A stretch of DNA of 39,270 nt from Succinatimonas sp. CAG:777 (GTDB lineage Bacteria > Pseudomonadota > Gammaproteobacteria > Enterobacterales > Succinivibrionaceae): positions 1 to 39,270 of the forward strand of contig HF987903.1 in the NCBI GenBank assembly GCA_000431835.1, written 5' to 3'. How positions within the stretch are numbered: position 1 is the first letter of the stretch; each line of letters begins with the position of its first letter. Below, piece after piece: positions 1 to 7,534 of the stretch. The notes beneath the pieces were generated by a model, which saw only the letters and a program-made list of their open reading frames with translations, did no database searches and had not been told where the DNA came from. The position numbers were made by a program, and so were the translations under genes.

Positions 1-1254
1 GTTTATATCTTAATTGATGAATATGATGTACCTTTAGCTAAAGCTCAAGAGCATGGCTACCATAAAGATATGGTAACTTTAATGTCCTCTTTCTTAGGTT
101 TCTTAAAAGATCCTCAAAGAGATCCTGAAAAGGATACTTCAATTATAAGTAAGGTAGTAATCACAGGATGTTTAAAGGTAGCTAAGAACAGCATCTTTAC
201 AGGTGTAAATAACCTTTATGTAAATACAGTAGCAGATCAAGAAACCAAATATACAGGCATGATTGGTTTTACCAAAGATGAAACACAAAAAATCTTAAAA
301 GACTATGAGTTAGATGACTTTTCTCAAACCGTAAAAAATTACTACGATGGTTATAAGTTCTATGACAAAGAGATGTTCTGTCCATGGGATGTGATTAACT
401 TTATAAGTAAGAACTTTAGCCTAAAACAAACAGGTAACACAGATGACATTAAACCTGGCAACTACTGGGATAAAAGCTCATCTGACAGTGCCTTAGGAGA
501 GTACTTAGGTTATCTTACAGACAGTGACAACCAAAAGATGCAGGACTTAGTTGATAGAAAGTCTATAGGTTTTAAGTTAAACGAATCCATGAACTATGAC
601 ACTTTGTCAGAGCATAAATCAGATGATTTCTGGTCATTACTCTTACATACTGGATATCTGACTGTAGATTGGGAACAGACTAAAAAAGAATGCTTAGCAA
701 AAGAAAACAATAAAGATATCTTTGTAAAAATTCCTAACCTAGAGATACTTGAGTGTTTTGGAAACAATATATTAGATAGATTTGGGAAAATATTAAGTAA
801 AGATAATCTAGCTTTAAACATAGCTAATGCCTTATTAGAAGGTAAAGTTGATTATGTACAGGATAAGTTAGGACCATTATTACGTTCATTTGTATCAGTA
901 AGAGATACTGCAACTAAAGCTCCTCACGAGAATTACTACCACGGTTTCTTAAACGGTATTTTTACTAACTGTAAAGATAATCTAGGTGAATACCACTCTA
1001 ACTATGAATCTGGTGATGGATATCCAGATATTCTCTTTAAAGACATTGACTGTAGAAAGGTAGCAATCATTGAGATTAAATCAGCTTCTGTAGGTTCAGA
1101 TTTAGTAACCTTAAGTGAAACAGCACTGTCTCAAATAGAAGAGAAAAATTACTCTGAACCTTTTATGAGTAACAGAATGATTCAAAGCATCAATGCCTAC
1201 GGAATTGCCTTTGCAGGAAAGAACTGCGCTGTTAGTGTAAAAAAATTGAAGTAA
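1..1254 (+). CDS. AAA-ATPase-like / PD-(D/E)XK nuclease family protein (5' end outside window)
   Basis: The reading frame is open from base 1, so the gene begins upstream of the window. The first visible residues contain a Walker B-like strand, ILIDEYDVPLAKA. A sensor-like VVITGCLKVAKNSIF and the conserved FTKDET and YYDGY(K) segments follow. These are typical of the AAA-ATPase_like family (PF09820). The C-terminus has a nuclease-like core, with GYPDILF followed by an IIEIKSAS strand, matching the PD-(D/E)XK domain usually fused to this ATPase (PF08011). The Walker A motif must lie upstream. The biological role of the family is not established; it is expanded in many gut and rumen anaerobes and may act on nucleic acids. 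A perfect 12-bp hairpin follows the stop. A relative lacking the nuclease domain lies at 25004-26194. Confidence 0.85.
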   Translation, partial: VYILIDEYDVPLAKAQEHGYHKDMVTLMSSFLGFLKDPQRDPEKDTSIISKVVITGCLKVAKNSIFTGVNNLYVNTVADQETKYTGMIGFTKDETQKILKDYELDDFSQTVKNYYDGYKFYDKEMFCPWDVINFISKNFSLKQTGNTDDIKPGNYWDKSSSDSALGEYLGYLTDSDNQKMQDLVDRKSIGFKLNESMNYDTLSEHKSDDFWSLLLHTGYLTVDWEQTKKECLAKENNKDIFVKIPNLEILECFGNNILDRFGKILSKDNLALNIANALLEGKVDYVQDKLGPLLRSFVSVRDTATKAPHENYYHGFLNGIFTNCKDNLGEYHSNYESGDGYPDILFKDIDCRKVAIIEIKSASVGSDLVTLSETALSQIEEKNYSEPFMSNRMIQSINAYGIAFAGKNCAVSVKKLK

Positions 1255-1274
1255 TCTCTTTTGAGAGATATTTA

Positions 1275-1305
1275 TTTGCTACTACTATCAACAAGTAGTA
1301 GCAAA
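1275..1305. terminator. Hairpin between convergent genes
   Basis: There is a perfect 12-bp inverted repeat (TTTGCTACTACT / AGTAGTAGCAAA) with a 7-nt loop. It lies between the ATPase gene (plus) and the yfbV-like gene (minus). No long T-run follows directly on either strand, although GAGTTTTT lies 10 bases further on the plus side. It is probably a shared, weak bidirectional terminator. Confidence 0.5.
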
Positions 1306-1369
1306 ATCTGCTGAGTTTTTCCCTATTCTAGTTTTTGCTAAATGATCTTCTCGATCTCAAAAAGCTCTT

Positions 1370-1849
1370 CTACAACTGCTTTAAAAACTCTCTTCCAAGC
1401 TTATTTATTCCTTTGTTTATTACTATTTCTAAGTCATACATAGTTGGATTTATAGAAGGCTCAATTTCTAATTTTTTACAAGTATCCTTGTAAAAGGATT
1501 TTTGCTTTTCATTTAAAGATGTAACTGATCTCTTATAAAACCAGTAATATCCCTGAACAGGCATTAAAAGTAAAAACAAAACACAGGCAATGGTCACCGG
1601 AAAATTTGAGCCAATAGCAAACAAGAATGGAACTCCTTTAAATCCTCCGCCTAAATAAAAGCCCCAGAAAAAGATAAAGACAATAAAAGGAGGCAGGATC
1701 TTATTACCCAAAAGCAGTGCTCTTTTAACCCGGTTTTCTTTGAAAACTGGATTTAACAGTGGTTCTAATGGCCACTTTTTCATATAGTCAATACCGCGAT
1801 TAAGATTGCTAAAAATAATCATATTCTGCTCCACATCTAAACTGCACAT
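1370..1849 (-). CDS. yfbV: UPF0208 inner-membrane protein YfbV
   Basis: The protein of about 159 aa aligns by eye with E. coli YfbV (151 aa). The N-terminal N-x-x-x-G-x-x-Y-x-x-x-WPLE-x-x-L-x-PVF-x-ENRV pattern is present. Two hydrophobic segments follow at about residues 50-68 and 78-102, with MPVQGYYW and KRSVTSL at the end of the second. In E. coli YfbV is a membrane protein implicated in insulating the Ter macrodomain. The frame extends to a TTG at 1870, but the ATG at 1849 gives an N-terminus of the family's length; neither start has a strong ribosome binding site. The gene is divergent from pta, echoing the enterobacterial yfbV-ackA-pta block, but ackA is not present. Confidence 0.85.
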   Translation of the reverse strand: MCSLDVEQNMIIFSNLNRGIDYMKKWPLEPLLNPVFKENRVKRALLLGNKILPPFIVFIFFWGFYLGGGFKGVPFLFAIGSNFPVTIACVLFLLLMPVQGYYWFYKRSVTSLNEKQKSFYKDTCKKLEIEPSINPTMYDLEIVINKGINKLGREFLKQL

Positions 1850-1954
1850 ACTATACAAAACACCGTTCAACAGTGCAAATTACAATCATAATTCAGGTTC
1901 ATAAACTGTCTTTAATAAGGGGTTCATTTGCTATGAAATCGCATGTTCATGAGT

Positions 1955-1979
1955 TTGATAATCATAGATATGCTATAAT
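1955..1979 (+). promoter_or_regulatory. Extended -10 promoter of pta
   Basis: TGCTATAAT at 1971-1979 is a perfect extended -10 element (TGn + TATAAT). The -35 is poor: TTGATA at 1955-1960 is only 13 bp away and the 17-bp position holds GAGTTT, so the extended -10 probably carries the promoter. The predicted start is near 1986, about 70 bases before the pta start codon, which leaves room for the operator-like site at 2015-2026. Confidence 0.6.
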
Positions 1980-2014
1980 TTCTACCCTTACAAAAGGATA
2001 GAGTCTACCCTCTT

Positions 2015-2026
2015 GTAAACGATTTC
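2015..2026 (+). promoter_or_regulatory. LacI/GalR-type operator-like site in the pta leader
   Basis: GTAAACGATTTC fits GNAANCGNTTNC, the core of LacI/GalR/Cra-type operators. It lies about 30 bases downstream of the predicted pta start site, where binding would block elongation. Similar sites precede araD, the regulator gene at 7535-8563, and galE. Which regulator binds is unknown; a Cra/FruR-like protein encoded elsewhere is possible. Confidence 0.5.
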
Positions 2027-2058
2027 TTATTTTTATTGTAAGCATTTTGGAGATTGAA

Positions 2059-4038
2059 GTGACTCGTAATGTAATGCTTGTTCCAGTAGCAAAGACTTCT
2101 GGTATTTATACTGCATCTTTAGGTTTAGTTCAGGCTTTAAACAACAATGGCGTTAAAGCTGCCCTATTTTCACCTTTTGCTAGCTGCTCAAAGACTGAGT
2201 GCAACGATAAGAGCTTAAACAAGTTCTGCGCTGCTAAGAAAATTGCTAATGGCAATAGATCAGATGTTCTAGAAAAGATTGTTGCAAACTACAACCTATT
2301 AAAGAACAGCGGTAACTACGATGTTATCATAATCGAAGGCGTTACAGACACTCCTTTTGATAAGGATGAAATGAATGCTGATGTTTGCCACGCATTTGAT
2401 GCTTCAATTGTTCCTGTTGTACAGTGCGACTGCAAGTGCGCAAAGAGCGCTTTAGCTGCTACCTTACAGTACTTTGGCAACGCAGGTAAAAACAAAGTTT
2501 TAGGTAACATCTTAATTAACCCTGTAGCTCCTAAGGATGCTGCCGGTAATAAGAAACTTGTTCTATCAGGTTGCGGTCACTGCTCATGTGGTGGCGATAC
2601 TTCATGCAAGGTTGAAGAGCCTGCTCTAAAGGACTTCATCGCAACTGTAAACTATGACAAGTTCTACTATGCTCCACGTGCTAAAGATATCGCTGACTAC
2701 TTAGATGCAAAAGTTGCTTCAGGTGATGAGAATGCCCGCGTATTCAAAGTTACCCTTTCAAAGGCTAAAGCAAGTGACAAGATGGTTTTAGTAACTGACG
2801 AGTTACCAGCTTCAACTAATGCAAAGGTTGTAATTCTAACTGAGGGTACTACAGGTTCAGTTGCAGGTGCTACTGTAATTGAGACTCACAAGTCATCATG
2901 GGCTGTAGCTCAGGCTTTATCAGATCTTGCACCAGTATTACGTGAAGATGATTCTGAGCAGGTAAACTACATTAAGGAAAATGCAGCTAAAGACTTTGAT
3001 AAGAAGGCTCTTGAGACCTTATCACAGTTTGCTGTTTCTGATACTCCTTTAATGAGCCCAGCAGCTTTCCGTTACAAGTTAACAGAGTTAGCTCGTGCAG
3101 CTCACAAAAAGATTGCTCTACCTGAGGGTGATGAGCCACGTACAGTATGTGCTGCAGCTAAGGTTGCTGAGCAGAACATCGCTGTTCCTGTATTATTCGG
3201 TAACAAGGATAAGATCTTAGCTGTTGCTAAAGAGCAAGGCGTAACCTTAGGTGACAACGTTGAATTCGTTGATCCAGATGCAGTTCGTCAGAACTACGTT
3301 GACAGATTAGTTGAGTTACGTAAAGCTAAAGGTATGACACCTGAGGCTGCTTTAGAGATGTTAAAGGATAACGTAGCTTTAGCTACCATGATGATTGAGC
3401 GTAACGAGTTAGACGGCCTAGTATCTGGTGCAGTTCACACCACCGCTAATACCATCAGACCACCTCTACAGATCATCAAGACTGCTCCTGGTGCAAAGCT
3501 TGTTTCAGCTATCTTCTTCATGTTAATGCCAGAGCAGGTTTATGTATACGGCGACTGCGCTCTAAACATCAATCCTGATGCAGAGCAGTTATCAGAGATC
3601 GCTATTCAGTCAGCAGATACTGCTAAAGCATTCGGTATCGATCCTAAGGTTGCTATGGTTACCTACTCAACCATGAACTCAGGTAAAGGTGCTGATGTTG
3701 ATTTAATGAAGGCTGCAACTGAGTTAGTTCGTCAGAAGCGTCCTGATATCGCAGTTGACGGTCCTCTACAGTACGATGCTGCTGTAATGCCTAACGTAGC
3801 TGCTCAAAAGGCTCCTAACTCACCTGTTGCAGGTAAGGCTACTGTATTTATCTTCCCAAGCCTGTCAACCGGTAACACCGTATACAAGGCTGTACAGCGT
3901 TCAGCAGGTCTAGTATCAATCGGACCTATGTTACAGGGTATGAAGAAGCCTGTTAACGATCTGTCACGTGGTGCTTTAGTTGATGATATCATCTACACCA
4001 TCGCTGTAACTGCAATTCAGGCAGCTCAGATTAAGTAA
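2059..4038 (+). CDS. pta: Phosphate acetyltransferase
   Basis: This enzyme interconverts acetyl-CoA plus phosphate with acetyl phosphate plus CoA in the cytoplasm, feeding ATP formation through acetate kinase. The protein of about 659 aa has the enterobacterial layout: an N-terminal P-loop-like regulatory domain (MTRNVMLVPVAKTSG), a middle region, and a C-terminal PTA_PTB catalytic domain. The catalytic domain shows KIALPEGDEPR, GLVSGAVHTTANTIRP, ATVFIFPSLSTGNT and GPMLQGMKKPVNDLSRG. The GTG at 2059 is chosen because GGAG lies 6 bases upstream and the N-terminus then matches E. coli Pta (MSRIIMLIP...). An upstream TTG is less likely. It is shorter than E. coli Pta (714 aa). The N-terminal part is unusually cysteine-rich, with CDCKC near residue 123 and CGHCSC near residue 172. 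A strong terminator follows. Confidence 0.97.
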   Translation: MTRNVMLVPVAKTSGIYTASLGLVQALNNNGVKAALFSPFASCSKTECNDKSLNKFCAAKKIANGNRSDVLEKIVANYNLLKNSGNYDVIIIEGVTDTPFDKDEMNADVCHAFDASIVPVVQCDCKCAKSALAATLQYFGNAGKNKVLGNILINPVAPKDAAGNKKLVLSGCGHCSCGGDTSCKVEEPALKDFIATVNYDKFYYAPRAKDIADYLDAKVASGDENARVFKVTLSKAKASDKMVLVTDELPASTNAKVVILTEGTTGSVAGATVIETHKSSWAVAQALSDLAPVLREDDSEQVNYIKENAAKDFDKKALETLSQFAVSDTPLMSPAAFRYKLTELARAAHKKIALPEGDEPRTVCAAAKVAEQNIAVPVLFGNKDKILAVAKEQGVTLGDNVEFVDPDAVRQNYVDRLVELRKAKGMTPEAALEMLKDNVALATMMIERNELDGLVSGAVHTTANTIRPPLQIIKTAPGAKLVSAIFFMLMPEQVYVYGDCALNINPDAEQLSEIAIQSADTAKAFGIDPKVAMVTYSTMNSGKGADVDLMKAATELVRQKRPDIAVDGPLQYDAAVMPNVAAQKAPNSPVAGKATVFIFPSLSTGNTVYKAVQRSAGLVSIGPMLQGMKKPVNDLSRGALVDDIIYTIAVTAIQAAQIK

Positions 4039-4059
4039 TATTTATTTAAGTAATCATAG

Positions 4060-4088
4060 AAGGCAGCGCCTAGCGCTGCCTTTCTTTT
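4060..4088 (+). terminator. Terminator of pta
   Basis: A 9-bp GC-rich stem (AGGCAGCGC / GCGCTGCCT) with a 3-nt loop is followed by TTCTTTTAT. It sits 13 bases before the start of the yfcH-like gene, so that gene depends on read-through or on a promoter I cannot see. Confidence 0.85.
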
Positions 4089-4101
4089 ATTCAGGATCAT
4101 T

Positions 4102-4962
4102 ATGAGAATTCTTGTATGTGGCGGCAGTGGCTTTATCGGCAGAGCTTTGTGTCGCAATCTAATAGCCAAAAGACATCAAGTCAATATCTATACTCATATC
4201 CACGATGTAACTAAAATCTTAAAAAAAGCAACTTTCTTAAAGAATACTTTTGGCTCACCAAATTTTAGACTTGTCAATCTATACAACGAATTTCCAAATG
4301 TTGACGTCATCATTAATCTGTCTGGAGAATCTATTGCTAAAAAGAAATTGACTCATAAGAGAATGGATGAGATCTTGTCTTCACGATTAGATACTCTTAA
4401 CCTCTTATTTGAAGAATACAAATTACGTGCTCCAAAACTCTTTATTCAGGCAAGTGCTACTGGTATTTATAAAGACAAAGCTCAATGCGATGAAACAGGA
4501 GAGTTAGGAGATAATGACTACGCTAAAATTTGCAAAGCAATCGAAGATAAAGCCCTATCTTTTGCTAAAAATTCAACTTTCCTCTACTCTAAGATTTGCC
4601 TTGCAAGAATTGGAGTGGTTGTAGGCCGTGGTGGTGGACTCAGTCAGAACTTAAGATTTTTACCAAAGCTTCACTTTATGCCTGGTGACAACACCATACC
4701 TTACATTCTTCTTAATGATATTGTTGAAGCTTTTAATCTCATCATTAACAAAATGCTCTCAGGTCCTGTAAATCTTTGTTCTGACGATTATGTAACTTTA
4801 AATAAACTAATTGAGCTGTGTAAGCCTTATTGCCCAATTGCTGTCCCCTGTCCCAGAAAGTTATTAGAGCTAGATAAAAGAGGAGAACTCTTACTTGCAG
4901 ATCAAAAGGTAAAACCTTCAGTTTTATTAGAAAACGGTTTTACTTTTACTAAAATCAAGTAA
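4102..4962 (+). CDS. yfcH: NAD(P)-dependent epimerase family protein, YfcH-like (TIGR01777 type)
   Basis: The protein of 286 aa has an N-terminal Rossmann motif, GGSGFIG (residues 7-13). Family signatures follow: INLSGESIAKKKLTHKRMDE, the SATGIY segment, ARIGVVVGRGGGL and a C-terminal LLENGFTFT. This matches the YfcH/SDR39U1 group of atypical short-chain dehydrogenases, whose substrate is unknown. The active-site YxxxK is altered, as is common in this group. AGGA lies upstream of the ATG. In E. coli yfcH lies a few genes from pta, so the neighbourhood supports the call. The start follows the pta terminator closely, so expression is probably low and by read-through. Confidence 0.8.
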   Translation: MRILVCGGSGFIGRALCRNLIAKRHQVNIYTHIHDVTKILKKATFLKNTFGSPNFRLVNLYNEFPNVDVIINLSGESIAKKKLTHKRMDEILSSRLDTLNLLFEEYKLRAPKLFIQASATGIYKDKAQCDETGELGDNDYAKICKAIEDKALSFAKNSTFLYSKICLARIGVVVGRGGGLSQNLRFLPKLHFMPGDNTIPYILLNDIVEAFNLIINKMLSGPVNLCSDDYVTLNKLIELCKPYCPIAVPCPRKLLELDKRGELLLADQKVKPSVLLENGFTFTKIK

Positions 4963-4966
4963 TTTT

Positions 4967-4978
4967 GCAACCGTTTAC
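4967..4978 (+). promoter_or_regulatory. LacI/GalR-type operator-like site upstream of araD
   Basis: GCAACCGTTTAC fits GNAANCGNTTNC and shares the ten bases AACCGTTTAC with the site in front of galE. It begins five bases after the yfcH stop, about 100 bases upstream of the best araD -10. It could be a distal operator of GalR or of the LacI-family protein encoded at 7535-8563. Confidence 0.5.
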
Positions 4979-5078
4979 GATATATTTAATATCTTTTAAT
5001 ATCAAATAGATAGTTATATCTATAACAACTATTTTTAAAATATTTTGCGCAGATCAAATTTCTTAAAAAATATTCACC

Positions 5079-5084
5079 TATAAT
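5079..5084 (+). promoter_or_regulatory. -10 element of the araD-type gene
   Basis: A perfect TATAAT at 5079-5084 lies about 68 bases before the start codon. No good -35 is visible at 17 bp (the position holds CAAATT), so the promoter may need activation. The surrounding 190-base gap is very AT-rich. Confidence 0.45.
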
Positions 5085-5152
5085 ACATACAGTTTCATTT
5101 TTTGAAGACCCATTTTTTTTAATGACGTCTTACTAGTTTTCGGAGTTTTCAT

Positions 5153-5860
5153 ATGTTAGAAGATCTAAAAAAGGCTGTATGTAAAGCAAATCTTGATCTG
5201 CCAAAACATGGTCTAGTTACTTTCACCTGGGGCAACGTATCTGGTATCGATAGAGAAAAAGGATTAGTTGTAATCAAACCTTCAGGAGTTGACTATGAAA
5301 CAATGAAACCTGAGGATATGGTGGTAGTTGATCTTAAGACAGGTAAGAAGGTTGAAGGTGATCTTAACCCATCAACAGATACTCCTACCCATCTTGAGTT
5401 GTATCGTGCCTCTGAAAAAATTAACGGTGTAGTTCACACCCACTCAAGAAACGCTACTTCATTTGCTCAAGCTGGTATCGATATTCCAGCTTTAGGCACC
5501 ACCGGTGCTGACTATTTCTATGGACCTATTCCATGCACTCGTCAGATGACTAAAGAGGAGATCGACGGCGAGTATGAATTAGAGACCGGTAAAGTTATTA
5601 TTGAAACATTTAAAAATCGTGGTATTAAGCTTGAGGATGTTCCAGCATGCTTATGCTACTCTCACGGTCCATTTGCATGGGGAACTTCTCCTGACAATGC
5701 TGTATATAATGCTGTGGTTCTAGAAGAGGTTGCTTACATGGCATACCATGCACTAACTCTGTGCCCACAGTTAAAGCCAATGCAACAAGAGCTTTTAGAT
5801 AAGCATTATCTAAGAAAGCATGGCGCAAATGCTTACTATGGTCAGGCCAAGAAAAGATAG
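5153..5860 (+). CDS. araD: L-ribulose-5-phosphate 4-epimerase
   Basis: This class II aldolase/epimerase converts L-ribulose 5-phosphate to D-xylulose 5-phosphate, linking pentose or ascorbate breakdown to the pentose phosphate pathway. The 235 aa align along the whole length with E. coli AraD (231 aa). All expected residues keep the same numbering: metal ligands H95, H97 and H171, and catalytic D76, D120 and Y229. The start has CGGAG upstream. No araA, araB, araC or ula genes are nearby, so the pathway cannot be read from context; UlaF or SgbE function is an alternative. A LacI-type operator-like site lies upstream and a bidirectional terminator follows. Confidence 0.93.
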   Translation: MLEDLKKAVCKANLDLPKHGLVTFTWGNVSGIDREKGLVVIKPSGVDYETMKPEDMVVVDLKTGKKVEGDLNPSTDTPTHLELYRASEKINGVVHTHSRNATSFAQAGIDIPALGTTGADYFYGPIPCTRQMTKEEIDGEYELETGKVIIETFKNRGIKLEDVPACLCYSHGPFAWGTSPDNAVYNAVVLEEVAYMAYHALTLCPQLKPMQQELLDKHYLRKHGANAYYGQAKKR

Positions 5861-5891
5861 TTTTTAAATTCTGATGCATCATTTTGACTTT

Positions 5892-5920
5892 AAGGCCTGA
5901 CATTGTCAGGCCATTTTTGT
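5892..5920. terminator. Terminator between araD and the AGCS symporter gene
   Basis: An 8-bp stem (GGCCTGAC / GTCAGGCC) with a 3-nt loop is followed by ATTTTTG on the plus strand. It separates two convergent genes and could serve both, though the T-run favours araD. Confidence 0.8.
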
Positions 5921-5937
5921 ACCTTCAATCTAATTAT

Positions 5938-7308
5938 CTAAATCTTAACTTTAAGCTCTTTTAAATGGGCAAAATACTTTTTAGTTTCCTCAACAATATC
6001 CTTTCTTAAAAGGAACAATGCTATAAGGTTAGGCAGTGCCATCAGACCATTTAAAATATCAGCTAAGATCCAGACAAGATCTAAAGTCATGAAAGCCGCA
6101 GAGGCTACAATGAGGATATAGATAAATCTGTACACATAGATGACCTTTGTGCCAAAGAGGTAAACTACGCAAGACTCAGCATAATAGTTCCAGCCGATTA
6201 CAGTGGTAAAGGCAAACAGTAACAAGCCTATGTTTACCATGTAAATACCCCAGGAATCACCTAAAGTCTGTCTGAAAGCCTCAGAGGTAATGGCAGCTCC
6301 ATCAAGATCACCTGACCAGGTGTTAGTAAGCACGATGGTAAGACCTGTTAACATACAAATGATGATGGTATCAAAGAAGGTACCGGTCATATTAACAAGT
6401 CCCTGCTCTGCTGGGAATTTAGTCTTTGCTGAAGCTGCTGCAATTGGAGCTGAACCTAAACCAGCCTCATTTGAGAACATACCACGAGCTACACCAAAAC
6501 GCATTGCCACAAGAATACCAATGCCGGTTGCAGCACCAACTCCTGCATCAAAGTTAAAGGCACTCTTTACAATAAGTACAATGGCAGAAGGTAAATTCTC
6601 TATATTAACTAATATTACAAAAAGACATCCTACAATATAGAACACAGCCATTAAAGGAATAAGCTTGGTGCTTACTCTTGAGATGGAATTTAAACCACCT
6701 ACCGTTACCATACCTACTAAAGCTGAGATAATGGCACATGAGGCTAATGGTGACATGCCAAACATAATTCTGTTAGCATCTACCATGGAGTTTACCTGAC
6801 AGTAAGTTCCAATGCCAAAGCAGCCAGCACCAACTGTGAGCAGAGCAAACAGAGCTGCCAGACTCTTACAGTGAAGTCCATTTTTAATGTAGTACATAGG
6901 ACCCCCTCTGTATCTACCCTTTTCATCAACTTCTCTGTATTTAACGGCTAACAGGCACTCTGAATATTTAGTTGCCATACCAAAGAAAGCTGCTACAAAC
7001 ATCCAGAACAAAGCACCAGGACCTCCCATGTGCACTGCTGTAGCTACACCTACAATGTTACCGGTTCCGATGGTACTGGCAAGAGCTGTACATAAGGCTG
7101 CAAAACCTGAGATATCACCTGCTTTTGAGGTATCATCAGCATTAGCCTTTGATGAGAACACCAGTTTTAGTGACAGGATTAAATTTGACACCTGAATTAA
7201 GTGCAATTTAGCTGTCAGCATGATACCAACAGCCATTAGAGCTATCAGTAAAGGTGCGCCCCAGATAAGGCCATCTACCTTATCTAAAATCTGCGATAGT
7301 GCTTCCAT
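5938..7308 (-). CDS. Alanine/glycine:cation symporter (AGCS family)
   Basis: The protein of about 456 aa is a sodium (or proton)-coupled neutral amino acid importer in the inner membrane. It resembles the AlsT/DagA/YaaJ group. AGCS signatures are GFAALCTALASTIGTGNIVGVA in the N-terminal third, GPGALFWMF, KYREVDEKGRYRGGPMYYI, and RGMFSNEAGLGSAPIAAA in the middle. About ten hydrophobic segments are visible. Two in-frame ATGs exist (7317 and 7308). AAGGA directly abuts the first and is 9 bases from the second, so I choose the second. Substrate specificity cannot be read from the sequence. Confidence 0.93.
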   Translation of the reverse strand: MEALSQILDKVDGLIWGAPLLIALMAVGIMLTAKLHLIQVSNLILSLKLVFSSKANADDTSKAGDISGFAALCTALASTIGTGNIVGVATAVHMGGPGALFWMFVAAFFGMATKYSECLLAVKYREVDEKGRYRGGPMYYIKNGLHCKSLAALFALLTVGAGCFGIGTYCQVNSMVDANRIMFGMSPLASCAIISALVGMVTVGGLNSISRVSTKLIPLMAVFYIVGCLFVILVNIENLPSAIVLIVKSAFNFDAGVGAATGIGILVAMRFGVARGMFSNEAGLGSAPIAAASAKTKFPAEQGLVNMTGTFFDTIIICMLTGLTIVLTNTWSGDLDGAAITSEAFRQTLGDSWGIYMVNIGLLLFAFTTVIGWNYYAESCVVYLFGTKVIYVYRFIYILIVASAAFMTLDLVWILADILNGLMALPNLIALFLLRKDIVEETKKYFAHLKELKVKI

Positions 7309-7486
7309 ATGAGTCATTCCTTATGTAATGAATATGGACTCATAATAAAACAGAAATTTGTACCTTATATTAAACTAACTTTTTTGGAGCACAAATAGAG
7401 TCTTTTGCTCAAAATTGATCATGGCTAAATTGATAAGCTCTAAAATGAGGAGATAGTGATAGAAATCTAAAAAATAGAAAAAGAAT

Positions 7487-7524
7487 GGCACTGAAAACAG
7501 AGAGGAGAAAAAGTTATCAGTGCC
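7487..7524 (-). terminator. Likely terminator of the LacI-family regulator gene
   Basis: GGCACTGA (7487-7494) pairs with TCAGTGCC (7517-7524) around a 22-nt loop. On the minus strand the stem is followed by ATTCTTTTTC. It begins 11 bases after the regulator's stop codon. The loop is long, so confidence is moderate. Confidence 0.6.
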
Positions 7525-7534
7525 TACACGGAGT

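Noticed and set aside
6290..6640. 116-codon open frame antisense to the symporter gene
   Set aside because: It has no ribosome binding site or family pattern, and the opposite strand clearly encodes the AGCS protein.
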